Source of the DNA: Breoghania corrubedonensis
GTDB lineage: Bacteria; Pseudomonadota; Alphaproteobacteria; Rhizobiales; Stappiaceae
Reading direction: 5' to 3'
NCBI RefSeq assembly: GCF_003053845.1
Contig: NZ_QAYG01000004.1
Span: 124,001-188,000 of the forward strand
Length of the DNA stretch: 64,000 nucleotides
Made by a program: the position numbers and the translations under genes. This document shows positions 39,975 to 47,296 of this stretch, in pieces (the stretch's first letter is position 1; every line of letters starts with the position of its first letter). A model generated the notes under the pieces. The model was not told where the DNA came from. It saw only the letters and a program-made list of their open reading frames with translations, and searched no databases.

Positions 39975-41054
39975 ATGGATTTGAAGATTGGAAATACCCC
40001 GGTAGTCGGTATCAAGAACAGGCGCGGCGCCCGTATTATGGCGAAACTCGAACAGCTCAATCCCGGTGGCAGCATCAAGGACAGAATTGCGCTCACCATG
40101 ATCGAGGAAGCGGAAGCGCGTGGGCAGCTGCACCCTGGAATGTCGATTATTGAAAGTTCCTCGGGAAACACCGCGGTTGGCCTGGCGATGATTGCGCGCA
40201 GCAAGGGCTACACCGTCTATGCGGTCTGCGACCAAAACGTACCTGCGGGAAAGCTGACCCGCATCGCGGCTTTGGGTGCCCATATTATCTATCTGCCACC
40301 GACGCCTCCGGGCTTTGATTCCGTGGAATTGAGGATCGCTATTGCCGACACCCTGGCGGCGGAGCTGCCCGATGCGATTTCGACCTCGCAATTCTCCAAT
40401 CCCGACAATCCCCTGGCGCACGAACTGGGAACCGGCCCGGAAATATGGGAGCAAACGGGCGGCGAGGTGACACGCATTGTTGCAGCGGTCGGCACCTGTG
40501 GCACGATAACGGGTGTGGGTCATTTCCTGAAAGCTCGAAAACCAGGTATCGAGATCCGCGCCGTGGAACCCCGGGGATCGGTGATTTTCGGCGGGGAGCG
40601 CGGCAACTTTCTGATACAGGGCGGCGGACTGTCCTTCATTCCGGCCAATCTCGATATCTCGATCGTCGACACGAGTACCCATGTCACCGATGCGGAGGCG
40701 ATTTCGGCGATCTATCGGTTCGCCGACGAGACGGGCGTGCTGGTGGGAGGGACGGCTGGTTGGGTTCTGCACGATCTCTACCGCCTGTGTGAGGAAGCGT
40801 CAGCGAATGATGTCATCGTCGGCATCCTTCCCGATGGCGCAGATCGTTACCTGGACACCATCTATTCACCCGATTGGCTGAAACGGAACGGCTTTGCCCT
40901 TCCCGCTCGCTCGTCCGCGCCTTCAGTCATGAACCGGATCGCTGGCGATCTCGGATGCACCGTTAACACCGTCGAAGGCGGCGGGCGGACCAGTGTCGAC
41001 GCCTTGTACATGATGATGGGCCTGCCCCTGCCGGAAACCTTGCTCGACGCGTAA
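39975..41054 (+). CDS. CysK/CBS-family PLP enzyme, probable noncanonical amino acid synthase
   Basis: A 359-residue fold-type II PLP enzyme. The cofactor lysine is in LNPGGSIKDRIAL, the phosphate/amino-acid loop in ESSSGNTAVGLAM, and GTCGTITGVGHF binds PLP phosphate. The C-terminal GILPDGADRYLDTIYSPDW resembles cystathionine beta-synthase more than CysK. Enzymes of this group replace the beta substituent of serine derivatives and include SbnA (diaminopropionate) and DcsD (O-ureidoserine). It lies alone on the plus strand, converging on the minus-strand tRNA/synthetase operon. I infer that it makes the side-chain backbone of the amino acid used by that system; plain cysteine synthase is the alternative. 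Confidence 0.8.
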   Translation: MDLKIGNTPVVGIKNRRGARIMAKLEQLNPGGSIKDRIALTMIEEAEARGQLHPGMSIIESSSGNTAVGLAMIARSKGYTVYAVCDQNVPAGKLTRIAALGAHIIYLPPTPPGFDSVELRIAIADTLAAELPDAISTSQFSNPDNPLAHELGTGPEIWEQTGGEVTRIVAAVGTCGTITGVGHFLKARKPGIEIRAVEPRGSVIFGGERGNFLIQGGGLSFIPANLDISIVDTSTHVTDAEAISAIYRFADETGVLVGGTAGWVLHDLYRLCEEASANDVIVGILPDGADRYLDTIYSPDWLKRNGFALPARSSAPSVMNRIAGDLGCTVNTVEGGGRTSVDALYMMMGLPLPETLLDA

Positions 41055-41128
41055 AGCTATCGCCAGAACTCGGCCAACACCGCTTCCCAGGCGGCACGAC
41101 AAGCGCCTGCGGAACCCGAAAGGGAAAG

Positions 41129-41158
41129 GACCGGATACCGGTTTCCCGGCATCCGGTC
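41129..41158. terminator. Strong hairpin between convergent transcripts
   Basis: GACCGGAT (41129-41136) pairs with ATCCGGTC (41151-41158), with an inner CCGG/CCGG. There is no clear U-run, so a bidirectional terminator is only probable. It lies between the CysK-like gene and the TAG-rich frame, which face each other. Confidence 0.45.
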
Positions 41159-41371
41159 GCCCAATGATCAAATTTCTCACCCAATTCGCGAATGGCGATT
41201 GCCCAATGCCGTTCACGGTTTTGCCCGTATGAGCTGGCACGAATGCTGTCGGCCACATGTTGTTCCGCGGTCTGCAGGAAGGGGCAAGGCCTCCATTCGA
41301 GCGCCGCGAGGAACACAAGCGTCACCGCCCAGTTCGTGGGATGTCGGTGTCAACCGGCTTCACGTGAGGGA

Positions 41372-41593
41372 TTACTTTTTCCCCTGCTAAGCCTGAAGTG
41401 CCTAAACGGCCTAAGCGCGTTCCATCTAGACCTTCTAGACATCGACCTAAGCGCCCTAGGCCTGCTTCTACATATGAAGGGCCTGGGTTGCCTATGCCGC
41501 CTAGACCAGCTAGACGCCGACGAGCTACGTCGTGCGGGCCTACTCCAGCTAGGTGGCAACGGTGCGCGCCATCTAAACCATCTAAAGAGCCAT
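41372..41593 (-). CDS. Amber-codon-rich small protein: 73 codons, 16 in-frame TAG, TAA stop
   Basis: Reading from ATG at 41593, the frame has no TAA or TGA until TAA at 41372-41374 but contains TAG at codons 4, 7, 15, 18, 23, 28, 31, 34, 42, 46, 49, 53, 56, 61, 64 and 69. It is preceded by AAGGAGGTGA seven bases before the start, a near-perfect ribosome site. It begins Met-Ala-Leu-TAG-Met-Val-TAG and ends Gln-Gly-Lys-Lys. Other residues are mainly Ala, Val, Leu, Met, Thr with some Arg, Lys, Glu. It lies 68 bases downstream of a tRNA gene with anticodon CTA and after a synthetase paralogue. The simplest reading is that each TAG is translated as a special amino acid, giving a 73-residue mostly helical protein. 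Normal gene callers would miss it. Function unknown. Confidence 0.85.
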
Positions 41594-41597
41594 TAAA

Positions 41598-41607
41598 TCA
41601 CCTCCTT
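41598..41607 (-). promoter_or_regulatory. Near-perfect Shine-Dalgarno of the TAG-rich frame
   Basis: AAGGAGGTGA on the minus strand, with GGAGG seven bases before ATG 41593. Much stronger than most ribosome sites in the window, which argues that the TAG-containing frame is really translated. Confidence 0.8.
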
Positions 41608-41661
41608 TCCGCAGCTGCCTGCGACATCGCCGCTGCACGTTACGATGTTCCTGAAAATTGG

Positions 41662-41940
41662 CGCCGAAGACGGGGATCGAACCCGCAAATTCAGGGCCTT
41701 TCGTTGACCAAGGTGCAAATATGCGAGGGGTCAGACGTCCTGCGGCTTCTCGATGGAAACGCCAGCGCCGGTCGAGTCTCCGGCCGCACGCCCCAACCAC
41801 TTTTCGTCTTACCGGCCTGACAAAGAACCATTGGGCCAGCTCGCATGCTCGGCAGTTTCCGCGCATATACCTCAAGTCAAAGGCTACCCCGAACAACAGG
41901 ATTTAGAGTCCTGCGCGTTTACCAGTTTCGCCACTTCGGC
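41662..41940 (-). tRNA. Amber-decoding tRNA(CTA), type II, with a 198-nt insertion in the variable arm
   Basis: The 5' part (41940 downward) gives acceptor GCCGAAG, a Leu-like D-arm (GCG...CTGG...CGC) and anticodon stem CAGGA/TCCTG around loop CTCTAAA. The anticodon is CTA (41904-41906), which reads UAG. The 3' part gives T-arm GCGGG-TTCGATC-CCCGT (41670-41686), acceptor CTTCGGC (41663-41669, complementary to the 5' strand), discriminator G (41662) and an encoded CCA (41659-41661). The body looks like tRNA-Leu except for anticodon and discriminator (Leu has A73; G73 is used by Asp, Asn and Ser). Between variable-arm strands TTGTTC and GAATTTG lie 198 extra bases (41693-41890). They fold by eye into long stems: GCCTTT/AAAGGC, AGGT/ACCT, ATATGCG/CGCATAT, GGAAAC/GTTTCC. 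This may be an intron or a giant variable arm. No group I core could be assigned. Confidence 0.85.
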
Positions 41941-41969
41941 TTATCTCTTGTCTCCTGAATTCTTGCCTC

Positions 41970-41988
41970 TTGCTCACCGTATGAGCAA
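41970..41988 (-). other. Hairpin between synthetase stop and tRNA
   Basis: TTGCTCA-TACGG-TGAGCAA forms a perfect 7-bp stem in the 56-base spacer. No U-run follows, so it is probably an RNA-processing or mRNA-stability element, letting mRNA and tRNA come from one transcript. Confidence 0.5.
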
Positions 41989-41996
41989 AACGCGAC

Positions 41997-43622
41997 CTAA
42001 CTGTCGTTGAGCGAACCAAAAGCCATGCATTTTCCTTGCTTGCTCTTGGGAAAGGCCATGACATCACGGATATGAGGGCAATCAGTCAGCCCGGCCACGA
42101 GCCTGTCAAAGCCAAGCCCGAAGCCGCCGATCGGCGGCGCGCCCGTCTGCAACGCGTCAACCATCGCGCCAAAATGTTGCCGTATCTCGGCCTTCGACTG
42201 GCCGAGGACATTGAAGAGACGGGTCTGGATCGCCTTGTCGCTAATCAGCATGGATCCCGACCCCAACTCCTCTCCGTTCAACACGAGATCGAGGGCTTGA
42301 CCACGCAACGCGAGATATTCCGCATTGCGTGTGGCAGCGAGAAAGGCGGCCTCATCTTCGGGCTGCAGGAACGGATGGCAGGCGCACCGAAGGCGCCCCT
42401 TTTGCTCCGTATCCGGTTCGAACATGGGAAAACCCGTGACCCAGACCAGGCTGTCCATCGCACTGGTGGTCGTGGTCTCTTCCTTGAACAGTTTGTAAAG
42501 AGCCCTCGAAATCCTCAGGTGCTGCCGCCAATCGCCGGCAAAGACCAGCACATCATTGCCGTCGACAACCTCGCCGTTACCCGTCTGCAGCCGCGCGCGT
42601 AGTGTGTCCAGATCGCACTGAAGCGGCAAACTGGCACCATTCAGCGCATCAAATCGGCAACTCGTGACAAACCGGACCTTGCGCTTTTGCGCCAGTGCAG
42701 CCGCTTTCTCCTCAAGACCCCGCGATAAGGTCAACCCTGCGGGCAGAGCCGCAATGAACAGACCCTCCCCGCCCTCATCAAGACGAACTGGAAGTTGTCG
42801 GAAATCACAAGCAAACCGCATGTCCGGCTTGTCGGACCCGAATTGTGCCATCGCCTGATCAAAGGTCATGTGGAGGGGCGTGGCACAGGTCCGGCCCGCC
42901 AGCTCAAAAGCGCAGGCCACGATCTCCTCGATAACGCCCTTGAGGGTGTCTCGGTCCACAAAGGCCATTTCCAGATGAAGCTGGGTGAATTCCGGTTGCC
43001 GGTTGGATCTGAGATCCTCGTCGCGGAAGCAGCGCGCCCACTGGAAATAACGCCGAACCCCGCCGATAGCGAGCAGATGACCATAAACCTGCGGCGACTG
43101 CGGCAAAGCATAGGATTGGCCCGTCTTGCGCGAGGTCGTCAAGAATTCCTGTGCCCCGCTCGTGGACGGATGCGACAGGATCGGGGTTTCAATATGTAGA
43201 AACCCGCGCTGCGAGAGGAGATTGGACAGGGCCAGCCACACCTGGTGGCGAAACATCAAACGGTCGTGGAATGCTTGATCGCGAAATTCCAGAAACCGGC
43301 GGTCCGCCGCCCTGTCGTTCGCCGACGGCGTCGCCGCGCCGAGTACCCGTACTCCACGCGCGCAGGGAACCGCCTCGCCCATCTCCGTAAACCGGACTTC
43401 CACGGCGGAACCGGGGCACAGACGTTGGTCGGCTGGCGCCGCGACCTCATCCATCGTGAAACGCCGCGACCGCTCACCGTCGAAGAGCTCGATCTCCCGA
43501 TCCTCGAGCGAAACCGCCGAGAGCCACCCGCAGACTCTCTCTTCCACGCGCACCCTGCTATCGGGCGCGTCCTCTTGAGTAGAGGCTGGACTGTCGGTCA
43601 CAACGGTCACGACGTCGCTCAT
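41997..43622 (-). CDS. Aspartyl-tRNA synthetase paralogue with altered amino-acid pocket
   Basis: A 541-residue class IIb synthetase of bacterial AspRS type: FLHIETPILS (motif 1 region), RYFQWARCFRDEDLRSNRQP (motif 2, residues 191-210), FGSDKPDMRF, and GGFGLGFDRLVAGL with HIRDVMAFPK (motif 3). ATP-site residues are kept. Residues that hold the aspartate carboxylate in E. coli AspRS are lost: the QSPQ-x-x-Lys lysine (K198) is Gly181, the GGGSVR arginine (R489) is Leu459, and the His pair (H448-H449) is Cys415-His416. The N-terminal OB-fold (residues 25-95) is strongly diverged, fitting a non-Asp anticodon. It overlaps the carbamoyltransferase stop by one base, and the tRNA(CTA) follows 56 bases later. 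Probably charges that tRNA with a different amino acid. Its own stop is TAG. Confidence 0.88.
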   Translation of the reverse strand: MSDVVTVVTDSPASTQEDAPDSRVRVEERVCGWLSAVSLEDREIELFDGERSRRFTMDEVAAPADQRLCPGSAVEVRFTEMGEAVPCARGVRVLGAATPSANDRAADRRFLEFRDQAFHDRLMFRHQVWLALSNLLSQRGFLHIETPILSHPSTSGAQEFLTTSRKTGQSYALPQSPQVYGHLLAIGGVRRYFQWARCFRDEDLRSNRQPEFTQLHLEMAFVDRDTLKGVIEEIVACAFELAGRTCATPLHMTFDQAMAQFGSDKPDMRFACDFRQLPVRLDEGGEGLFIAALPAGLTLSRGLEEKAAALAQKRKVRFVTSCRFDALNGASLPLQCDLDTLRARLQTGNGEVVDGNDVLVFAGDWRQHLRISRALYKLFKEETTTTSAMDSLVWVTGFPMFEPDTEQKGRLRCACHPFLQPEDEAAFLAATRNAEYLALRGQALDLVLNGEELGSGSMLISDKAIQTRLFNVLGQSKAEIRQHFGAMVDALQTGAPPIGGFGLGFDRLVAGLTDCPHIRDVMAFPKSKQGKCMAFGSLNDS

Positions 43623-45349
43623 CACACGACCTCTACCATAGCGGAGCGCCGGATCAGGTTGGTACCAAGCACCAGCGCGTCGATCGACGTTTTGCGGAAC
43701 GTGTTCAGCGCATCCTCGGGGCTGCACACGATGGGCTCGTTGTCGTTGAAAGAAGTATTGAGGAGCATGGGCACACCGGTGCGACGGGCGAAGGCCTCGA
43801 TCAATCGACAGAATTCCGGGTTCTGCTCTCTGGAGACCAACTGTACCCGCGCCGTCCCGTCGGCATGAAGAACAGCCGGGATCCGCTCCCCTTGCCCTTC
43901 GCGAACCTTCACCGCAAACAGCATGTAGCCGTAGCTCATGCTGTCCTTGCCAAGTTCAAACCAGTCACCGGCCTGATCCTTGAGAACACTCGGCGCGAAT
44001 GGGCGGAAGATCTCCCGATGCTTGACCTTGCGGTTCAGGATGTCGCGCATGTCGGCCCGCCGCGGATCGGCGAGCAGCGACCGATTTCCGAGGGCCCTCG
44101 GCCCGAATTCCATCGCCCCCTGAAACCAGCCGACGACTTTTCCCTCACAAAGAAGATCCACGACGTCCGCACAAAGCTCATCGAAGGAACAACCGGCTGG
44201 CGGGGCGTCGGCCGCGATTTGCGACGGAACGGGAATATCGCCATAGCTTGGACCGAGATAGGCGCGCGCCGATAGCAACGGCTTCGCCTGTCGCTCAGGA
44301 GCGAACCGGGCAGCCAGGTGCAAGGCGGCTCCCATCGCCGTCCCCGCGTCGTTCGGAGCCGTGGGAATGAAGATTTCCAAATCCGGAAACGCTTCTCGGA
44401 TCGCTGTATTGGAAACGCAGTTGAGCGCGACGCCACCGGCAAGACACAGGCGGCTTCGACCGGTCAGATCAAGCGTTCGCCTGACGAGCGCGATCATGGC
44501 CTCGTCGGTTTTTTCCTGAAGGCTGGCCGCAATGTCGTAATGGGCCTGCCGGAACTCTTCCCCCTTGCGCCGCCGGGGCCCGAAATGCGTCTCCATGGGC
44601 GCGAACTCGGGAAGACGAAACCGCAGGATCTCGTCATCGACGCGGTAGCGCCCATCACTCTCGACGGTCAGGATCGCTCCAACCGCCTCGCGAAACCGGG
44701 TCGGATCGCCATAGGCAGCAAGCCCCATGCTCTTGCAGGCATCATATTCGGTGAACCCGAAATACTCGCTGAATTTCTCCCACAGGAAGCCAAGCGAATG
44801 CGGATAGTCGACCGTGTCGACCTCCCTGAGCCCGTCCGCGTCCGCATCGAAGATCGCGGCGCAGGCATTCTCAGCGATCCCGTCGACCACGAGCACGCCC
44901 GCATCGTCATAATCGGAGGGATAGAATGCGGATGCCGCATGACACAGATGGTGCGGAATGGGAACGATGTCCCCTTGAAAGCGCGGCCCCAGCGCGGCAC
45001 GCACAGCCGCCGGCGTGGCTTCAAGACTGGCCATGAACGCCTGCTCACCCGAAAGACTCCCCCAACTGCCCTCCCGCCCGAGCGGATCCTCGTGAAACGC
45101 GGCACGCCGCAGCGCGGGGGAAAAGGAAAGACCAACGGCGTCAATCGTTGCCACGTCAACACCATGATGCGAAAGAGACCATTTGATCGCGCGAACGGGA
45201 AGCTCATCGGCGTTGTCCACGCGTGCAGGCTTGGCGTGCTTTACCCGGTTGAACCGCTCCTCTTCCACCGCCGACACCAGCCGACCGTCCACCACCAGAG
45301 CGACGGAGCTTTCGTGATAGACCGCGTTGATACCGAGAACCGTCGTCAT
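43622..45349 (-). CDS. NodU/TobZ-family carbamoyltransferase
   Basis: A 575-residue enzyme that uses carbamoyl phosphate and ATP to carbamoylate a hydroxyl or amine. It starts MTTVLGINAVYHESSVALV. The Kae1-like N-terminal half has IPHHLCHAASAFYPS (metal His residues) and LVVDGIAENA; the C-terminal half has GWFQGAMEFGPRALGNRS and REIFRPFAPSVL, with MLLNTSFNDNEPIV. The start overlaps the DDAH-like stop (ATGA). In this operon it probably modifies the precursor of the noncanonical amino acid rather than a sugar. Confidence 0.88.
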   Translation of the reverse strand: MTTVLGINAVYHESSVALVVDGRLVSAVEEERFNRVKHAKPARVDNADELPVRAIKWSLSHHGVDVATIDAVGLSFSPALRRAAFHEDPLGREGSWGSLSGEQAFMASLEATPAAVRAALGPRFQGDIVPIPHHLCHAASAFYPSDYDDAGVLVVDGIAENACAAIFDADADGLREVDTVDYPHSLGFLWEKFSEYFGFTEYDACKSMGLAAYGDPTRFREAVGAILTVESDGRYRVDDEILRFRLPEFAPMETHFGPRRRKGEEFRQAHYDIAASLQEKTDEAMIALVRRTLDLTGRSRLCLAGGVALNCVSNTAIREAFPDLEIFIPTAPNDAGTAMGAALHLAARFAPERQAKPLLSARAYLGPSYGDIPVPSQIAADAPPAGCSFDELCADVVDLLCEGKVVGWFQGAMEFGPRALGNRSLLADPRRADMRDILNRKVKHREIFRPFAPSVLKDQAGDWFELGKDSMSYGYMLFAVKVREGQGERIPAVLHADGTARVQLVSREQNPEFCRLIEAFARRTGVPMLLNTSFNDNEPIVCSPEDALNTFRKTSIDALVLGTNLIRRSAMVEVV

Positions 45350-46164
45350 TGCGATGCGCCTCCCGTATCCACGAACGAGAGGACAAGACACCTCAACGAG
45401 CCGCCGCTCTTCTTGAATTCGGACATCGGACAGACAACGCACTCGAAACCATGCTCGGCGAGCTTCGCACGAAGACCCTCACTCGCGTTGTCGATGAGAA
45501 CCTTCCGGCCGATGACGAGATTGTTGCAGGCGAAGTACTCGCAAGCGTCTTCCGTGCTGGCAGCAATGGCGTTGGGGACGGACGCTTTCAGACGTTCGAC
45601 ACTCTCCGCATCGAAGGCATCGGGATAATAGAGGACGGTGTCGTCATCGAGAAAGGCGAGCGCCATCGCCAGATGAAAGAAGCGATCATCGACAATTCGC
45701 ATCTCGCAAAGGATCTCGAGATCCGGCACAAACCGCTTCAGGATCTCCAGGCATCGAATATCGGAGCGTATCCCATGGCCAAGCACCGCGCGCTTGCCAT
45801 GAAAGACGACATCGCCAAGCCCCTCGAAAAAAACAGTCTCGTCATACTCGGCGATCTCATAGCCCTTTTCCGAGAACCACTTCACATAGTGCATGGCCTC
45901 GAGCCGGCGCTCGGGAACCCGAAAGTTGCTTGGAACGAAATGATTGTCGACGACCAGCCCGCCATCACCGGCAAACGTCATATCCGGGCAACGCGGGTCG
46001 GGCTCGATGAAATCCACCTCGTCGCCAAGCCTTTTCAACGCAGCGACGAAGTCGTCCCACTGGGTTTTTGCCAGCTCCGGGTCGACCTTGTTGGCGGTAT
46101 TCATCCAGGGGTTGATTTCGTATTCGATGTCGAAATAGGTCGGCGGACACATCAGACGTCGCAT
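45346..46164 (-). CDS. DDAH/arginine-deiminase-like guanidine-modifying enzyme
   Basis: A 272-residue pentein-fold protein: INPWMNTANKVDPELAKTQW, PDMTFAGDGGLVV, FEGLGDVVF, a His in DDRFFHLAMAL and the nucleophile Cys near the C-terminus in KKSGGSLRCLVLSF. Family members hydrolyse or transfer amidino groups of arginine derivatives. The usual Asp after the catalytic His-Leu (HLD) is Ala here, so specificity may differ. It overlaps the ArgG-like gene by 13 bases and the carbamoyltransferase by four. Confidence 0.82.
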   Translation of the reverse strand: MRRLMCPPTYFDIEYEINPWMNTANKVDPELAKTQWDDFVAALKRLGDEVDFIEPDPRCPDMTFAGDGGLVVDNHFVPSNFRVPERRLEAMHYVKWFSEKGYEIAEYDETVFFEGLGDVVFHGKRAVLGHGIRSDIRCLEILKRFVPDLEILCEMRIVDDRFFHLAMALAFLDDDTVLYYPDAFDAESVERLKASVPNAIAASTEDACEYFACNNLVIGRKVLIDNASEGLRAKLAEHGFECVVCPMSEFKKSGGSLRCLVLSFVDTGGASQ

Positions 46165-47279
46165 TTCACTGCCTCCTTACGGCGCATGTTCATCTGTCCG
46201 TTTAGAACCACCTGGTCACGCAGACCGCGGATCAGGTCGGAGCCGAAATCCTGCCCGGCCCGGTAGATCGCAAATGTCTCGTCGTAGAGGGACTGGAAGC
46301 TTGTTCTGGCGACGACGCGAATTTGCCCGCAGTGAAGGGCGATGGTTACCGTGCCCGTTGCCCACCTGTCGGCCGCCTCGAAATAGGCGTCGAGATTTTC
46401 GCGCAACGGATCGAACCACCCCGCGTCGTAGACAAGGCGCGACCACTCTGCTTCGGCGATCTTGCGAAACATGTTGTCCGCGCGCGAACCGGTGAAGCGT
46501 GTAAGATCTGAATGAGCCGCGAGGATGATGTCCGCCGCAGGACTGAAATAGAGGGCCCGGGACTTCAGTCCGACATAGCCATCCTCCACCAGATCATGCC
46601 AACCGATACCGCCTTCCCGCCCGATCCGGTTGAGGCTCTCTATGATTTCAGTGAGAGGCAGACGACGATTGTCGAGCGCAACCGGCAGCCCGGCTTCGAA
46701 CTGCAACTCGATCATCGTCGAGCGTTCTTGCGCCAGCACCGCTGTGGGAAAAACCAGTTCCCTGCTGCTATGACCGGGATCTGCCAGAACGCCGGCTTCC
46801 AGCGTCTCGCCCCAGATATTGCCGCTGCGGGTAAATCCGTTTTCATTTGCCCGGGTCTGACTTCCGAGAATGTCAACGACCGACGAGATCTTCAGGTCGG
46901 GACACAGAGACAGAACCGCGGCTTCGAACCGCAATTGATCGTTACCTGCAAAGCCATGGATCAGGAGGTCTGTGCCGCGTTCGCGGATAACGCCGGCGAC
47001 AACGCTGGCCAGCGCGGGCCGGGACAAGGCCGCGGAGAGGTTGTAACCATCCTGGTATCGCGCATTTGCACGAATGGCCCGCGTCAGGACTTCGGCGACG
47101 AACAGGTCGGTCCTGTCCCAGACAGCGTGGTCGCAATCGGCCTCGCGCCGCCCCTCGGAACCATCGAACAGGATCTCCAAAGGAAATATATTCTTGTAAA
47201 GGCGTCCGATCGGCGCGACCGGGGTATGATAGTCGTCATAATACAATAAGACGGAATTTGTAATGCCAGAACATGACAT
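46152..47279 (-). CDS. Argininosuccinate synthase homologue with modified loops
   Basis: A 375-residue ArgG-like protein. Typical parts: LRANARYQDGYNLSAALSRP in the form RANARYQDGYNLSAALSRP, GTDLLIHGFAGNDQLRFEA, LNRIGREGGIGWHDLVEDGY and VGLKSRALYFSPAADIILAA. The ATP-loop SGGLDTS is reduced to SGITNS, and the GxTGKGNDQVRFE loop is two residues shorter (GFAGNDQLRFE). Both bind substrates in ArgG, so it probably acts on another ureido compound. First gene of the operon ending in tRNA(CTA) and the TAG-rich frame. No argininosuccinate lyase is nearby. Confidence 0.82.
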   Translation of the reverse strand: MSCSGITNSVLLYYDDYHTPVAPIGRLYKNIFPLEILFDGSEGRREADCDHAVWDRTDLFVAEVLTRAIRANARYQDGYNLSAALSRPALASVVAGVIRERGTDLLIHGFAGNDQLRFEAAVLSLCPDLKISSVVDILGSQTRANENGFTRSGNIWGETLEAGVLADPGHSSRELVFPTAVLAQERSTMIELQFEAGLPVALDNRRLPLTEIIESLNRIGREGGIGWHDLVEDGYVGLKSRALYFSPAADIILAAHSDLTRFTGSRADNMFRKIAEAEWSRLVYDAGWFDPLRENLDAYFEAADRWATGTVTIALHCGQIRVVARTSFQSLYDETFAIYRAGQDFGSDLIRGLRDQVVLNGQMNMRRKEAVKCDV

Positions 47280-47296
47280 AATAAGTTTCCACCCAA

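Noticed and set aside
41350-41559. Minus-strand 70-residue frame, Arg/Ser-rich, overlapping the TAG-rich gene in another phase
   Set aside because: It lacks a ribosome site, while the TAG-containing phase has an ideal one plus ATG and TAA.
41398-41820. Plus-strand Pro/Arg-rich 140-residue open frame and the Leu-rich plus-strand frame 41192-41596
   Set aside because: They are the antisense of the TAG-rich gene and of the tRNA(CTA). Neither has a convincing ribosome site, and their odd composition follows from the repeated TAG codons on the other strand.
41693-41890. Group I intron inside the amber tRNA
   Set aside because: A few strings resemble group I core words, but a P3/P7 core and splice-site pairing could not be built, and the position in the variable arm is atypical. 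Left as an unidentified insertion.
41662-43622. Pyrrolysine system
   Set aside because: The tRNA is Leu-like type II with normal D and T arms, the synthetase is AspRS-like, and no pylBCD genes are present.
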